A stretch of 64,000 nt of DNA from positions 558,001 to 622,000 of the forward strand of contig NW_001799066.1 in NCBI RefSeq assembly GCF_000165425.1, in the 5' to 3' direction. Within the stretch, counting starts at the first letter, position 1, and each line of letters begins with the position of its first letter. Origin of the DNA: Paramecium tetraurelia (lineage: Eukaryota > Ciliophora > Oligohymenophorea > Peniculida > Parameciidae). Below, piece after piece: positions 36,462 to 47,957 of this stretch. Made by a program: the position numbers and the translations under genes. The notes beneath the pieces are model-generated. The model was given only the letters and a program-made list of their open reading frames with translations. It was not told the DNA's origin and made no database searches.

Positions 36462-38957
36462 TCATTATTAATTATTATTAAATATTTCATATTTATTATC
36501 AATTTTATAAAATAAATTTTTTATTTATCCAATTGTAGTATCATTTTTATTTTTTTTTAAGCAATTTTTATAAACTTGATTTTTAAGACTTATTACTGAA
36601 GGTTTCTACCAAATTTCTGACAATTATTTGGTCATCTCACAATTGCTTAGTAATTTCAAGGCTCTGATAATCAATTATGGCTCTGAAACCTGATCTCTGC
36701 TCTGAATGATAGGTATATTCTCTCCATCTTAAATCTTTATCTTCTTAATTAGCAACTTACTCTCCACTTAGTCAGTTATTTCCACTTGATTCAATTACAT
36801 CTACGTAATGATATACTCCTATAATCTCTAATTCTTGTTAATCTAAAGACTGAACTTTTGTGTTTTATTTTTTATTCCCAAGAATAAGATTAATTCTGGT
36901 AAATACACTTCATTGTCAATTAAAGTAATTAATCCAGATAATATAAACACTTTCATTTCCTCCTTATCTAATTTCTAATTTTACGATGTCTACTATGATT
37001 TCTTAGAGCGATTCCTTAATTATTTAGTAAATAAAGAGGGCTTACACTTTTAAATTGAACTGATGAATAATTATAAATTATCTATAATTCTTATGATATT
37101 TTCTAATATTGGTTCATCATTAATTTAAGTCTTAGTGGTTCTTAGTTTAGGAAGCAACACTAATTTCTCCCTCAACTATTCTTTCACTTTCTCTATTTTC
37201 AAGTAATCACCCAGAACTTGAATTAACTGATTTTAAATGCTATCCTTCTTGGCGTTAACAACAATAAGTATCTTTTCTATTAAAACCACATCTCTCCCAT
37301 ATTTAGCATCGTAGGGGAATTATTATACAAAATTTTCAAAGTTGTCTAATTCTTTAGTAGCAGTATCAGGTAGATCCAAAAGAGTTTACAATTATACTTA
37401 TTCTTATTTGAGTTTCAATTGTTGTTCAGCTTGGAGTGAGGGAATCAATCGTTACTTTGAAGGTAATATTTGGACAGAATTTTAATTGATTATTTAACCT
37501 TCAACTATTTTCTCCTTATGTTTCTTAAACCATAAACATGTCAAAATTTCTGGAATTGGTATTTCTTTTTCCAAAGATTCAATCAATATCATTTTTACAA
37601 CTAATTTAAGCAACCTATAATATTTTTTTTAACCTTTTATAGGTTTATTTTCTTCTTCATTTTCACTTAAATTATCTGATTAAATTTGCCTTATCTTTTA
37701 TTGCTGGTTTTTGAATGGTTTCTATTTATCATTTTCATATTCATCATAGATAAGAAGAATTGTCTCTAATTTTTCTATAAATTGCTTAACAATCTTAAAA
37801 TGTGCATCAGCTTCTTAAACCCTTGACAATCTTTTAATTTAATTTTTTAATTAAGAATATTTCACCAATTAGATGATTTTCGGTTTAAGAGATTCTTTCT
37901 ATTGATCAACTAGATCTAACATTCTAATTAACAGATGATATTCAGTAATTTTAATCTTTTGTTTACCTATATTAAATTCCTAACAAGTTTTTACTTCTTC
38001 TGTATTTTCTTCTTTAATATTTTTAGCCTCTGATTAATTCTGCTAAGCCTCACAAAATAAGCCATAATAAAATGCACACCTATTCAACATTTGCTAATTA
38101 GGATTAAATGTTAAGTTCATTCCATTTCCTCTATTCTTTAATTCAGCACACAGTATGATTTCAGGAATTGCAATCTTCTCTTAAATCAACCAATGTATTA
38201 TCATCTTAATCTTTTCTTTATTTAAAGAACTTATAACTAAAGGTTAATCAACCTGAGTAACCTGGGCAACACCAAGATTCTCTTATTGAGTTTTATGGCC
38301 TGATAATTGTTAAGCAGTCTCGGAACATTCTAATTTAATAGATTTATTCCGAGTGTTCGGATAATTTGATTATAATTATTATAGTGTTTCAAACAGTTTG
38401 TATTTGATTTAATTTTCAGGTAGTTCAGAATGTTGAAAATCTAATTTAGATGGAAATTAAAACTATTTATCTTAAAATATGGATTAGAGTTCTTAATCAA
38501 CTTAAGGTTTTATTCTCTATTCTTGCAGTAACTCTAACTATCTTAAAAATATCTCTTAAGTTTAATTCAAATGAGATTTGAATATTTCCTCAATTAAGTG
38601 TTAATGGTAGTCTGAAAAATACTCAGGATCATTCTAATTATGATTTATGAGATCCTCAATTTACAGTTATTCAGCTATTTCTTTCAAAGCTGGGTTCACT
38701 GCCAGTTGTTCCACCAAGATATAGTTTGGTTGAAAGAGAAATGAGAAGGGTTCATCATTATTGAACTTTAAAGTAATATAATGGAGAGTGTTAGGACAAG
38801 TTATAAGGCTTAGGTTGGTATATTTGAGTAGAATACACCCCACTTCTCTATAAACAATATCAAATATTGATGGTTCTTCATCTTTTTAAAAAACCTCCGC
38901 ATCATCAAGAAAAATTTCATCTTAATATCTGTCCCCTTACCAATTTTATTAATACAT
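36462..38957 (-). CDS. large hypothetical protein, 831 aa, single exon
   Basis: An unbroken TGA-free frame of 832 codons, with Gln written mostly as TAA/TAG. The protein is helical and hydrophilic, rich in Gln, Lys, Ile and Leu, with repeated alternation of short hydrophobic helices and charged loops (EKIKMIIHWLIQEKIAIP; EEMKVFILSGLITLID; KYGRDVVLIEKILIVV). The segments IPEI(I/L)(L/T)C and LPELILFLGIKN occur at intervals, possibly distant repeats of one helical unit with an (A/V/L)PE(I/L)I core. No signal peptide, membrane segment or enzyme motif. No family recognised. Stop lies within the trailer of the sterol reductase gene. Confidence 0.75.
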
Positions 38958-39164
38958 TATATAATTTATGATTATAACTAATAATTTGCATCCAAATGAA
39001 CTAATAAATAACAGGAAATCTAAATCATTTTAATTATCTTTCTAATAAAATGAATTAGAATTTAGTTGTATTTCAAACATTCAACATATCTACTATAAAT
39101 AGATTGGCATCCATATTAGACATCTGTCTTTTATAATTCATAATAATATATAGGCATTTATAAT

Positions 39165-40560
39165 TCATTTTCCATTCTTACTTGACCATTATGTTGATGT
39201 CTAATTTCTATAATTGTAAGTCTCCTTTGGTGGGGTCGAAATGAATTAATTCGAATACATTGGGCCGAGACTCTCTTGACTATAGATACATCTATTAGAT
39301 CTCAATTGCATTCCAAAAGAGTTTTGTCTATCCTGAAATTGAAAGGAATTCCGATCATTTTAAAAAAAATTATCCTATTGAATTAGTTGATTCCCTTAAG
39401 ATACTAAGCCCTAATTGAATTATCTTGAAAATTAGTTGGAACCCAAGGGTTAACTTAGATATTGTTATTCATTTTATGACAATAACTAATTTTGATATTG
39501 GTGTGATGATTATAATTGTTATGATTATTAGGCTTCTATTTTTTATTAAGATTCTTGCTCTTGCTTCTTATTTGTTTCAAACTTCTTAGCCATCAACTTT
39601 TTTTATCTTTTCACTTTTTTAGAAACAGGCAAATCTTCATCTTTTTGATAAGCAGGAGCCATTTCAAGAATTTATTCAACAATAAAGTTGTAATTTTTTT
39701 CTTGCTAATTTAATTGTTACTCAAACTTTGTCAACTCAATGTATTTTTGGTTCACTGCAAACAATGTCAAGTTGTGAGATACATTAATAAAGGCTGGCTC
39801 TATTCTTCTGAAAAGTTCGCCAAATTTGTCCTCTTTGATAAACTCACCTATTTTTTCGAACTTTTAAATGTTTCTCAATAATTTGATTGTGTAGAAGGCT
39901 GATAATGTTAGGAATAACAACTCTCTTTTATAAAGTGCAATATCAGGAATGAACTCCGCCTGTATTTTGAGAAAATCTTTAAAATAATGAAAAGCACAAA
40001 TCCTAACTCGATTTAATAAGGTTACTTAATCTCTTGTGAATAATTGGGCTGTAACTTTTTGCCGTAATCAAATTGCAGATTCAATAAATGCCAATACACC
40101 AATTCCAATTCATTGAACTCCATCATCTTGCATAATCCTAAGTGAATTTTGTAGCGATAACTTTACTCGTCACTTGAGATTACTTTGAGGAGATGGTTTG
40201 ATACAAATGAGAATTCTAATAAGTTTGAATGCATTTCATATACATTTATATAAAACAGTATTTGCTAGTTCACCATAATCAAGTTATTTGATCTTTATGC
40301 CTAGCACTTCTTTTATTATCACAAATACCAATATTCGTAGCTTCCTAACTTTCTTCCACTTTTTAAGCTTATTTTGAAGGCTCCATTAAATTCAGAAATT
40401 AAAACTTGTTAATCGGGATGTAAATAAACACAATATTCTTTAATATTTAATATCAATTTGATTTTGTAATCGTTTGGATCCTTGGGGTTAAAATATTCTA
40501 TCAACTTATTATTTTAATTATAATAAAGGACTACATTCACATTCCATGCTGCTTTTCAAA
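39165..40560 (-). CDS. hypothetical protein with Gln-rich C-terminus, 5' part unresolved, in-frame TGA
   Basis: The C-terminal 300 codons are clear: a helical region (ICAFHYFKDFLKIQAEF; RELLFLTLSAFYTIKLLRN), a basic patch (SKKVKRQKKLMAKKFE) and a Gln/Asn/Ser-rich tail ending QWSSKNGK. One 23-nt intron is at about 40029-40051 (GTAAC...GTTAG). Upstream, the same frame continues coding-like (NQQILFYINVYEMHS; EFNGAFKISLKSGRKLG) but is crossed by a TGA at 40319-40321 that no usual intron removes. The true start is not found; the 5' end is between 40500 and 40610. Helix pattern is faintly like the TPR-type KIF-binding protein, but I would not name it. Confidence 0.55.
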
Positions 40561-40705
40561 TCATTTTAATTTTGGCTAACATTTTACTATTTTCTCAATT
40601 TCATATAGTAATCCTGTAATCTAACCATCAATATATTTGTACTTTGTAGTTTAAATCAATGCTAAGGAATTAATCAATTATTTTTATTAAATATTAATAT
40701 TATAG

Positions 40706-41295
40706 ATGAACCTCGATTACACTAAGATATAGGACAATGTCAATAAATATAGATATGGAGTGAAGATAGGTAACTACAATGAGGAAACTTTTGGGATGGA
40801 TGTGAAATAAGTACATTTCTATATCAACATAATATTAGAATGCTCATAAAATCCCCAATAGTACAATGAAAGATACATTCGGACTGTAAAACACTTTGCT
40901 CAATATGCCAAGACAATAAGAAACAGAAGCAGAGAAAGAATATTATGAATAAACAACCTTTAGTCATGGTGGGTTACAGAATCATTTATTACTTGGTCAT
41001 GGTTAATAATCTTATGTAAACAAATGAATTAAATAAATAGTTTGAAACAAGACAATTAACATCAACTTATGATCTATCACATAATTAGCAAGTCAGACCT
41101 TAAGTGTAAATATATTCAAAATATGAACCCGACAAAACTCAATTTTAATAACAATAAAAAAAAGTTGAAGTGACAGATAAAGTGCAACATGTAGTCCCAG
41201 ATTTGCAATAAGCTAATCAAGAAAGGCTGGTAAAAAAGAAAGAGTTCACAAATACATTTAACGATAATTATAAAAAAATTCCATTAAGAAAATGA
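40706..41295 (+). CDS. small hypothetical, possibly ciliary protein, 178 aa
   Basis: Three exons, introns 40811-40838 and 41016-41040. The N-terminus has YGVKIGNYNEETFG, close in form to the GVRIGNWNED motif at the start of CFAP161-type axonemal proteins, but the protein is far shorter than that family and the rest does not follow it. The C-terminal half is Gln/Lys rich and basic, ending KEFTNTFNDNYKKIPLRK. No membrane segment. A microtubule-associated ciliary role is a guess from the motif. About 285 bp of AT-rich trailer separate it from the RPS9 stop. Confidence 0.6.
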
Positions 41296-41580
41296 ATTAT
41301 ATTAAAAGAATTTATCATTTACATATAAATTTTATATTCAATTGTTCAAATATATAAATTAAGTTAAACCTTAATTAATTAGTGCCGAAGATGCACATTT
41401 TAATTCAATTTTGAGTAGAAAATGATAAGTAATATTATTATGGATAGATATAAGTAAATTTAGAAAAATCAATGAAATGATTAGAAATTATACTTCCATT
41501 AAACTTAAAATAATGACACTAATATTAGAATGCAAACAGAGTAGATTTATAATATTGTACTTTATGCTAAAATATTATTC

Positions 41581-42196
41581 TCATTCTTCTTTGTTTGGCT
41601 TTACTCTCTTTGCATTCTTTCTCTTTCTTCTTCCTTCTCTGCCTTAACCAAATGGTGAGGTAACAGCAAAATCAACCAATTTTTCTGATTCTACTCTTAC
41701 CAAAAAGGATGGAGAATTGACTAATCTTTTTCCTACTCTAATAATAAATAAATTGGATTAAGTACCTAAAGTGTCGCTATCTAATCAAAGTTCTAGCATG
41801 ATGAATTGATGATGCTTGATTGCTTTTGAATACAAAGGTTTAAAGTCTTCTTTCCATCATTTTTTAAGTTGTCAAACCAAGGACATAATCCAACTTTCTC
41901 TCTTATTCAGACAACAAACCAAATCTAACCATTCTTCTGATTAATGCTTCTCCTTCAAATAATCTTCTTGGATCCTTTGGGTCAAGAGTCAACAATTCTC
42001 TTGCAGCCTTTCTAATTCTAGCCAAAGTAAGTTAGACTCTCCAGACTTCTCTTTTGTTCTTTAATCCATACTTACCAATAATTTACAATCTAAAAATGGA
42101 TGATTATTAAAATTACTCATTGTCAAGACGTTCCTTTTCGAAAGGCTTTCTTGGTGTAGCTGATGTCTTTGATCGATTTCTGTAATTCTTGCCCAT
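41581..42196 (-). CDS. RPS9: 40S ribosomal protein S9 (uS4)
   Basis: Three exons, 186 aa, introns 42090-42116 and 41738-41765. The family is plain: [20 protein letters not shown], a start close to that of other eukaryotic S9; [40 protein letters not shown] (S4 RNA-binding domain); and [19 protein letters not shown]. It ends with the usual basic tail ([11 protein letters not shown]). It binds 18S rRNA at the mRNA entry side of the small subunit and takes part in decoding fidelity. Length matches the family (about 190 aa). Codons are richer in G/C at third positions than in the neighbours, as expected of a highly expressed gene. Confidence 0.97.
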
Positions 42197-42327
42197 AATA
42201 AAAAGATTTAAATATATTTAAATTTATTCACAATTAAATAAATCCCTCTGTTCATAATTGTTATATCACTTGAATACTCAAATATTTGATTTTGTGAATT
42301 ATTGCAAAAATACGATGATATTAATAA

Positions 42328-43329
42328 ATGTATATAATAATTGCATTAGGAATTATACTCTCATTGTGTTTCATCATTCAGCTAACGAAGATTAATCCTG
42401 GCAAAAAGTTCTTTCTAATAGATATATTTTTGGTAGTATTAGTAGGAATGATAATGTATGATGAGTCAATTTACAAATTTAATGATTTCGCAGAGTAATT
42501 GCAAATTGCATTCCAAAAACAATATCCTATTGAATATAAATTGGATGAACTGATACAGAAAAACAACTTACAAAATCACTCATTTCATTTATATTATGGG
42601 ATGCCTTCAGAGGGAATTTCAACCTTCTTCAAATTTGTGATCAATAAATCGTTAAAAGAAAAGAAGTAAGCCATCTATATAGACATTCAATCTGAAGTGC
42701 AAACATAAGAGCAGGCCTTGTAACTTTTTAAGGCTCCAAACTTGAATGAATTGATTCTATTCACAAAAATAAAACCAACGATAATTGCCATCGATAATCT
42801 AGATTTATCCCTAACTAAGAAATAATGCTATATTTGTCAAATCTTAAGCAGTCTACATTAATTTAATTCAACTACTATTATAGCAAGTGCCAAGAATCTA
42901 AAGAAACTTAATTTAATGCTAGATGATTATAATATTAATGTAATGGAGATCAAGTAATATCAACATGGGAGATAAAACAATTTCAGATTTGATTGGTATG
43001 AACAATCATTGAAAAACAATAAAAGATATGAAGGTAACTGATTGATTATATGATTTACAGACTTTGTGCTACAAAAACAAAGGGAATTTGTTTCAGAACT
43101 TAATGAGAATGAATTGCAATTGATGAAGACTATCAGAAATTAGATGTGCAAAGTTAAATGCGAAAATTAAGAAGTCAGATTGGATGATGTGTATATATGA
43201 GTATAAATTAATAGAACTTATCAATTTGGAGATTTAAAGAATTTGGTTGATAAAAATATTGTAATAGCTACTTTTGGATAGTTGAAATTTTATAATAGCT
43301 TTATATTTGATTCATTATCGAATTTATGA
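42328..43329 (+). CDS. membrane-anchored NTPase-like protein with degenerate Walker A, 316 aa
   Basis: Three exons, introns 43034-43060 and 43191-43214. Two hydrophobic segments at the N-terminus (ALGIILSLCFIIQL; FLIDIFLVVLVGMI) are followed by a domain with a P-loop-like turn, LYYGMPSEGISTFFKF, in the place of GxPGxGKST. A Walker-B-like strand, KPTIIAIDNLDLSL, and a sensor-like strand (TTIIASAKNLKKL) come later. This order resembles STAND/AAA-type ATPases of the ORC or archaeal-ATPase kind. The missing Gly-Lys of Walker A suggests weak or no nucleotide hydrolysis. Family is inferred from motif order, not from a match. Confidence 0.65.
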
Positions 43330-43339
43330 TAAACCATCA

Positions 43340-44102
43340 TCAATATATAACAAGAAAAACAAAAATCATAAATTCTATTATGATGGTTGTCCATAAACAA
43401 CAATCATTAGTGTATGATAACAGACTGTTAAGATTAGAATCAGTAACTTTGATTTCATGAGTGGCTTGTTCAACCTAAGGTTAAAATCACTTTTACATTT
43501 TCATTCAATCTTCTTAAAATAACTTGATCCTCCTATAAAGCATTATTAATATGTTTGGCATTAACTTACATTCTCCCTGTTGTGTCAATCATTTAGTCTA
43601 TGGTATTGTTTTGTTTTTCAACTAGCTATTTTTACATCTAAACCATTTCAACGTTAGACCTAGAACTAAAATCAATGTTTGCTTCTGGGGTATCCTAAAA
43701 TTAAGATTAAATATATATCATATATTACCATTTTGAAAACTTATTTGATATCCAGTGCTTTTCTATACTTTTCTGACTTATTTTATAATTCATCCAATAA
43801 ATCCTTTGATTTCTAGATATCAGTTTGAGAGCTAGTTGATTTAAATAGAATACAGATTCGATGATTTATTTAATAACATCCTTGCTTATTTAATCGAATC
43901 ATTAATGGCTTCAATCTATGTTGCCAGTTGCCTATCTACCTAAGAAAATCTAATTTCAAAATACCATTTGTACAGATTAATTAGTTTATAATTTTAGGTT
44001 TCTCTAATTAACAGCCTCAGAAATAGTCGCATCCATTTTTCTAACCTGTTCAATCAGATCTTAGACTTTTGAGCCTCCATCTAAAGAAGTATAATAATTC
44101 AT
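43340..44102 (-). CDS. Qc-type SNARE (syntaxin-like), tail-anchored
   Basis: Five exons, 219 aa; introns 43940-43964, 43832-43853, 43695-43728 (34 nt) and 43475-43496. An N-terminal helical region of about 120 residues is followed by a SNARE motif of about 60 residues (VEKQNNTIDQMIDTTGRMQ, then NNALQEDQVILRRLNEN) with Gln at the central zero layer, and a C-terminal membrane anchor (IIIEFMIFVFLVIY). The domain order and the Q residue point to a Qc SNARE of the syntaxin 6/8/10 type; which membrane fusion step it serves in Paramecium is not deducible. Its stop is 10 bp from the stop of the NTPase-like gene. Confidence 0.8.
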
Positions 44103-44619
44103 AAATATAAAATATTTATTATAAATAGTAATGCAATAACAGACAAAAATCTGTTTTTCGTAAGCATTATTCAAAGAATAACTTACAAAGTGGTGTTTAA
44201 TTAACAATGATTCTAAACTATACAACTTTTATTCAATCTGGAGACAGATATCAGTGGAATATACCCAAAAATAAAAAGAATTAGTTAGGTTGGATAAAGT
44301 TAATTTGAATATTTGAATGATGTTATTTATTATTTCTATTAATTAAGATCAGAATCTATGCTAGATCTTAATTAATATCTAGATTTTATTGGAAATTTAG
44401 GATAATTGAGCATTAATATTATAAACTATCTAAATGAAAATAAGTTTACTTAGTCTAAAATGTTATTTATGATAAGGGTACTTCGTTAGTTTATAAGTGG
44501 ATTGCTATTTAAATTTAAAATCGAGTACTCTCTTATTACCCATAAGTTTTAGATGTCAATGTGAATATTATAATTATGTATTGATGTTATAATGATAAAA
44601 ATAAATTAATTTTATAAAA
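44103..44619. other. intergenic region containing a 14-bp inverted repeat
   Basis: About 515 bp between divergent genes (SNARE, minus; coiled-coil protein, plus). It holds the palindrome at 44337-44377 and otherwise AT-rich DNA. Small coding-like pieces can be read but none has a start and stop that fit. Confidence 0.4.
44337..44377. repeat. perfect 14-bp inverted repeat, 13-nt loop
   Basis: TATTAATTAAGATC (44337-44350) is mirrored by GATCTTAATTAATA (44364-44377). The perfect 14-bp match including the GATC end is longer than expected by chance at this position, in the middle of a divergent intergenic region. A regulatory site, a hairpin or a small eliminated-sequence scar are all possible. 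Confidence 0.7.
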
Positions 44620-45847
44620 ATGATGAATTTAAAACCACCTAAAAGTTAAACTGATAGTGCATCGGATAATGGTAGTGTTAACAAAATCAGTGACAAACAA
44701 AAGATATCGACTCTCAGAAAGGCAGTATTGGATTTAAGGGAAGAGAAATCTCAATTAATGAAGCAGATAGCAGAATTAACACTAAAAAATAATGAACTAA
44801 TTAAGGAAAGAGAAGATATAGTATGATTAAAATTAATAATTGTAGGAAGAGAAGCATAATACTATGATGAGGGATTATTAACGTTAATCAACAATGGTAA
44901 TCATAAACTATTGCAATTTAGAATTCCTCTAGTTTAACGCAGTCTTTTCATCAAACAGAACCTATTCATACTAGTGGTGATTAATCTAAATAAATAACTA
45001 AATTCAAACAGTAAAGATTTTACATATTGCAAGAGAATTAGAGTCAACCATTGCTAATTATGAAGCTCGATTTTCTATTTTGTAAACTGCCTATAAGGAG
45101 ATAGAACGTGATTTGAAGAACAAAGAGATATAAAATTAGAAATTGATGAAGGATGCTGATGAAAAGACAGCATTAAATAATTAACTCAAAAAGAACATAG
45201 AAGATATTGAGAGAGATTTATTTAACAAAATTAAGGATTTAAAAGCTGAGAAGTTGGAAATTCAATTGAAATTGAAGACTTTAGATAAGGATATGCAATA
45301 GAAAGATGAAGAATTGAGAGTGTTACATAAAGGATTGGATGATTCTAGATTTACAGTGGCTCAACTATAAGGAGAACTTGAAGAAACGAGGGGCAAGTTT
45401 CTTCAATATAAACTCATTTTGCATAATTAATTTTTGGATATTGATTGTCTATTTATCTTAAGACAAAATCTGTTTAATGATTACATATTCGAAATAGAAA
45501 CAGCAGCTTAGAAATTCTAATATAAGGCTACTGACATTACAGATTTGAAGATTAAGGATGAATCCTCATTTCTTTTGACTGTTAAATCAAGAAGCAAAGA
45601 AGAAATCTTCAAAATTACACCCAATCAGGATTTAAAGAAGATTTGTAAATCAATTAAGTATCAATTAATTAATTTCTATTATAGAAACTTTCTATTAAAA
45701 GTTTAGCAATACTAAATCAATTAGTAGCAGACTCAAGTACAGAGTCCAAGAAACAATGGTCTCTTGGGTGGACTCATGTCTATTTTTGGAGGTAGTACAT
45801 CATCAAAAAGTGGAAGCAACACAAATAGTGAAATAAAACAAAAATGA
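44620..45847 (+). CDS. coiled-coil protein with C-terminal globular region, 384 aa
   Basis: Four exons, introns 44821-44845, 44897-44921 and 45011-45033. An early coiled coil (VLDLREEKSQLMKQIAEL) and a long central one (YKEIERDLKNKEIQNQ through EELRVLHKGLDDSR) span about 200 residues. A globular part follows (NQDLKKICKSIKYQLINFYY) and a Gly/Ser/Asn-rich end (GLLGGLMSIFGGSTSSKSG). The end of this type resembles the membrane-binding amphipathic segments of some golgin/GRIP-like tethers, but no GRIP motif is visible. No family named. Ends 24 bp before the next gene in the same direction. Confidence 0.7.
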
Positions 45848-45871
45848 TATTTTTATAATCTAACATATTAT

Positions 45872-46530
45872 ATGAGTTAAGAAGAAGAAAACAATGACAT
45901 TGATGTTCAAGCTTTGTTAGCTAGCATTAATGCCAATTTTGAAAATGAGCAATTACTTAATGAGGCGAAAACCCAAGTATAAGAAGTGCATTAGCATATT
46001 GAGAATTTGTAATAAGGTCCCAGTGAATCCATTGTAATTGTTAGAGATCAACCAATTTAAAAAGAATAGGAATTAGTTGATCCAGTAATAGAATTATTGA
46101 ATAGAGTTGAAATTCAAAATAGTTTATTGACCAATCCTGAAATTAATTAGCATCAATTAGGTAAATTCTATTTTGATAAAAAGAGACTGGTCCATTACAA
46201 TCCATCATTTAGTAAATAAAGGAGAAATCTGATAAACAACAAGAAACTATCATTAAAAGGCAGAGAAACATATGTTGTCAAATAATTGATATAAGAAATT
46301 TGTCGAATTAATTAGTTAATGTTTAAATTAACAATCATGGAATTATGAAAATGAAATTGAATGATTTTAAAAACAAACAAAAAGCAATAGATTAGTTAGA
46401 TGTTTAAGTTTTTAAGACAAAAGGATATGTTTTATCGATTATTGAAAGATTGGAAATTATGGAACAGAATTTAGATTACAAGATAGATGCGTATGCTAAA
46501 TAGAAGGTGCAGTAACTAGCAATAAAATGA
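45872..46530 (+). CDS. coiled-coil protein, possibly Nup54-like nucleoporin, 211 aa
   Basis: Two exons, with a 23-nt intron at 46161-46183. Without it the frame is broken by TGA; with it the C-terminal half is one long helix-rich frame (PLQSIIQQIKEKSDKQQET; LVNVQINNHGIMKMKLNDF; QKAIDQLDVQVFKTKGY). The helix pattern and lengths resemble the coiled-coil domain of the Nup54/Nup57 family, which sits in the central channel of the nuclear pore, but the FG-repeat region and alpha/beta domain are not present. Acidic N-terminal part of about 100 residues. Identification is tentative. Confidence 0.55.
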
Positions 46531-46635
46531 TGATAAAATAACTTATATTCACATTTTTTGTATTGGAGAAATATTTAACATTTTATAATTATTTCTTTTT
46601 TATTATAACTAATTCTCCTATATTTATTTAAAAAT

Positions 46636-47695
46636 ATGAATATAATTTCTAACAAAACCTACACAGATGTGAAAGTTGAAGAATATGAGCAGAATGGATG
46701 GAATTTCATCTTCACAAAAGCTGGTATGTATAACACTTCTGATCTGGATATGCTTCAAGATGCATTGACTCTACAAGGTATACCAGATATTACCAATGGG
46801 AATAATTGTGCTTTAATCTATAATAAATAATTCAATTTTGGTTTCTTTGTTAATCCCAAAGATTCACTCTATCTATGCAACTATTAACAAAGATAGCACA
46901 ATTACTTGGACATCAAGAGTCAATTCAGAACCAACAAAATCAATTACATATCTATCATACCCGAATAGACCCAACTCAAACATTCAAATGCTTGGAAATA
47001 GAAATAAAATGAAGAGATCAAAATTTTAAATAAAATATCTGATACTTTCTATTGTTCTCCTTACAAAGGTACTCTAGTAGACGGAGATCAAATTAAATAT
47101 CAATTCCAAAGATTCAAAACCATTGAAGGAGTGAAAGGAAAATCTATTTTTGAAAACCAATTGAACCAAAATGTAATTAAAACTGAATTAGATTACCTTA
47201 CTCATATTTTTTAAAATAAATCTTTATAATTTTATTGTGAACATACCGAAGAGGAAATACCTTTGAACAATTTGACTTAAGTATATATGTAAAAATAAGA
47301 AAGGAAAATCCCATCAAATGGGCATCCTTCATTACCCTATATGAGGATGAATTAGGAGATAATGGATTCGTCACTTGTGAATTCAGATTCAGAGTTATGG
47401 GAGATTGCTTTTTCGGCTTGATCAGGACCTACCTAAGAGTAGACGATGTTCTAATAAGAATTCTTGATACTCGCATCTATCATCAATTTGAGTGGGATTA
47501 CATTCTGAGAGACTTTACGCATAGAGAAGCAACTTGGGGTATTCATTTGTTTTCTAAGTTTAAGACAACATTTAGAAGAGTGGCTTTTGTTTCTCTCCTT
47601 AGTGGTCGACGGATTAGAATCAATCATTTCTTATCTAGAATTCTGTCCCTGTCTAGTTGCACATTAATGACAAAATTTTTTTTAAGGCTGGATGA
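46636..47695 (+). CDS. TIPRL: TIP41/TIPRL-like regulator of PP2A-type phosphatases
   Basis: Three exons, 336 aa, introns 47281-47303 and 47539-47564. The family core is clear: DTFYCSPYKGTLVDGDQI (the WTYTTDYKGTL block) and GDCFFGLIRTYLRVDDVLIR with DTRIYHQ...LRDFTHREA, the phosphatase-binding part. TIP41 proteins bind PP2Ac-like phosphatases and TAP42/alpha4 and act in TOR signalling. Beyond THREATW a frame without the second intron also stays open and would fuse into the next gene; the spliced reading ends at TGA 47693-47695 and leaves 46 bp of intergenic DNA, which is more credible. Cytosolic; no signal or TM. Confidence 0.88.
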
Positions 47696-47741
47696 TTGTA
47701 TATTATATAATATAAACATAATATTTTATTTTATATTAAAA

Positions 47742-47957
47742 ATGTCTAAAGAAGGCAGCGCTTTATGGACACCATTCAAAACCACTAAAGAATTTATTGA
47801 AAAAGATTAAAAGATTACAAAAGGATTCATACAAGGGGCATTGTTTGCTGTTATTGGTTACGGAGTTGGATTTGCTTTATTCAAAGGTAAGACACTGAGA
47901 GGCTTTAGTGCTGGTACTGCAGCAACTTGGCGATTTAGAGATTAGATTGAATAATGA
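47742..47957 (+). CDS. Mic10-like small inner-membrane protein, 71 aa
   Basis: Single exon. After a 35-residue hydrophilic N-terminus come two Gly-spaced hydrophobic hairpins, GALFAVIGYGVGFALF, a basic loop (KGKTLRGF) and SAGTAATW. The Gly-x-Gly spacing and the basic turn recall Mic10 (MINOS1), the MICOS subunit that bends crista junctions in the mitochondrial inner membrane. The second hydrophobic segment is shorter and weaker than in Mic10, so the call is moderate. Its TGA overlaps the ATG of the acylphosphatase gene (47954) by an ATGA. Confidence 0.5.

Noticed and set aside
46838-47029. A second open frame in the TIP41 gene
   Set aside because: It overlaps the real frame, which continues through TAA/TAG codons with family motifs on both sides.
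47397-47810. A standard-code frame that joins the TIP41 gene to the Mic10-like gene
   Set aside because: It uses the unspliced version of the 26-nt intron at 47539-47564. Beyond that point the unspliced frame loses similarity to TIP41 proteins and runs across the next gene's start; the spliced version ends properly at 47695.
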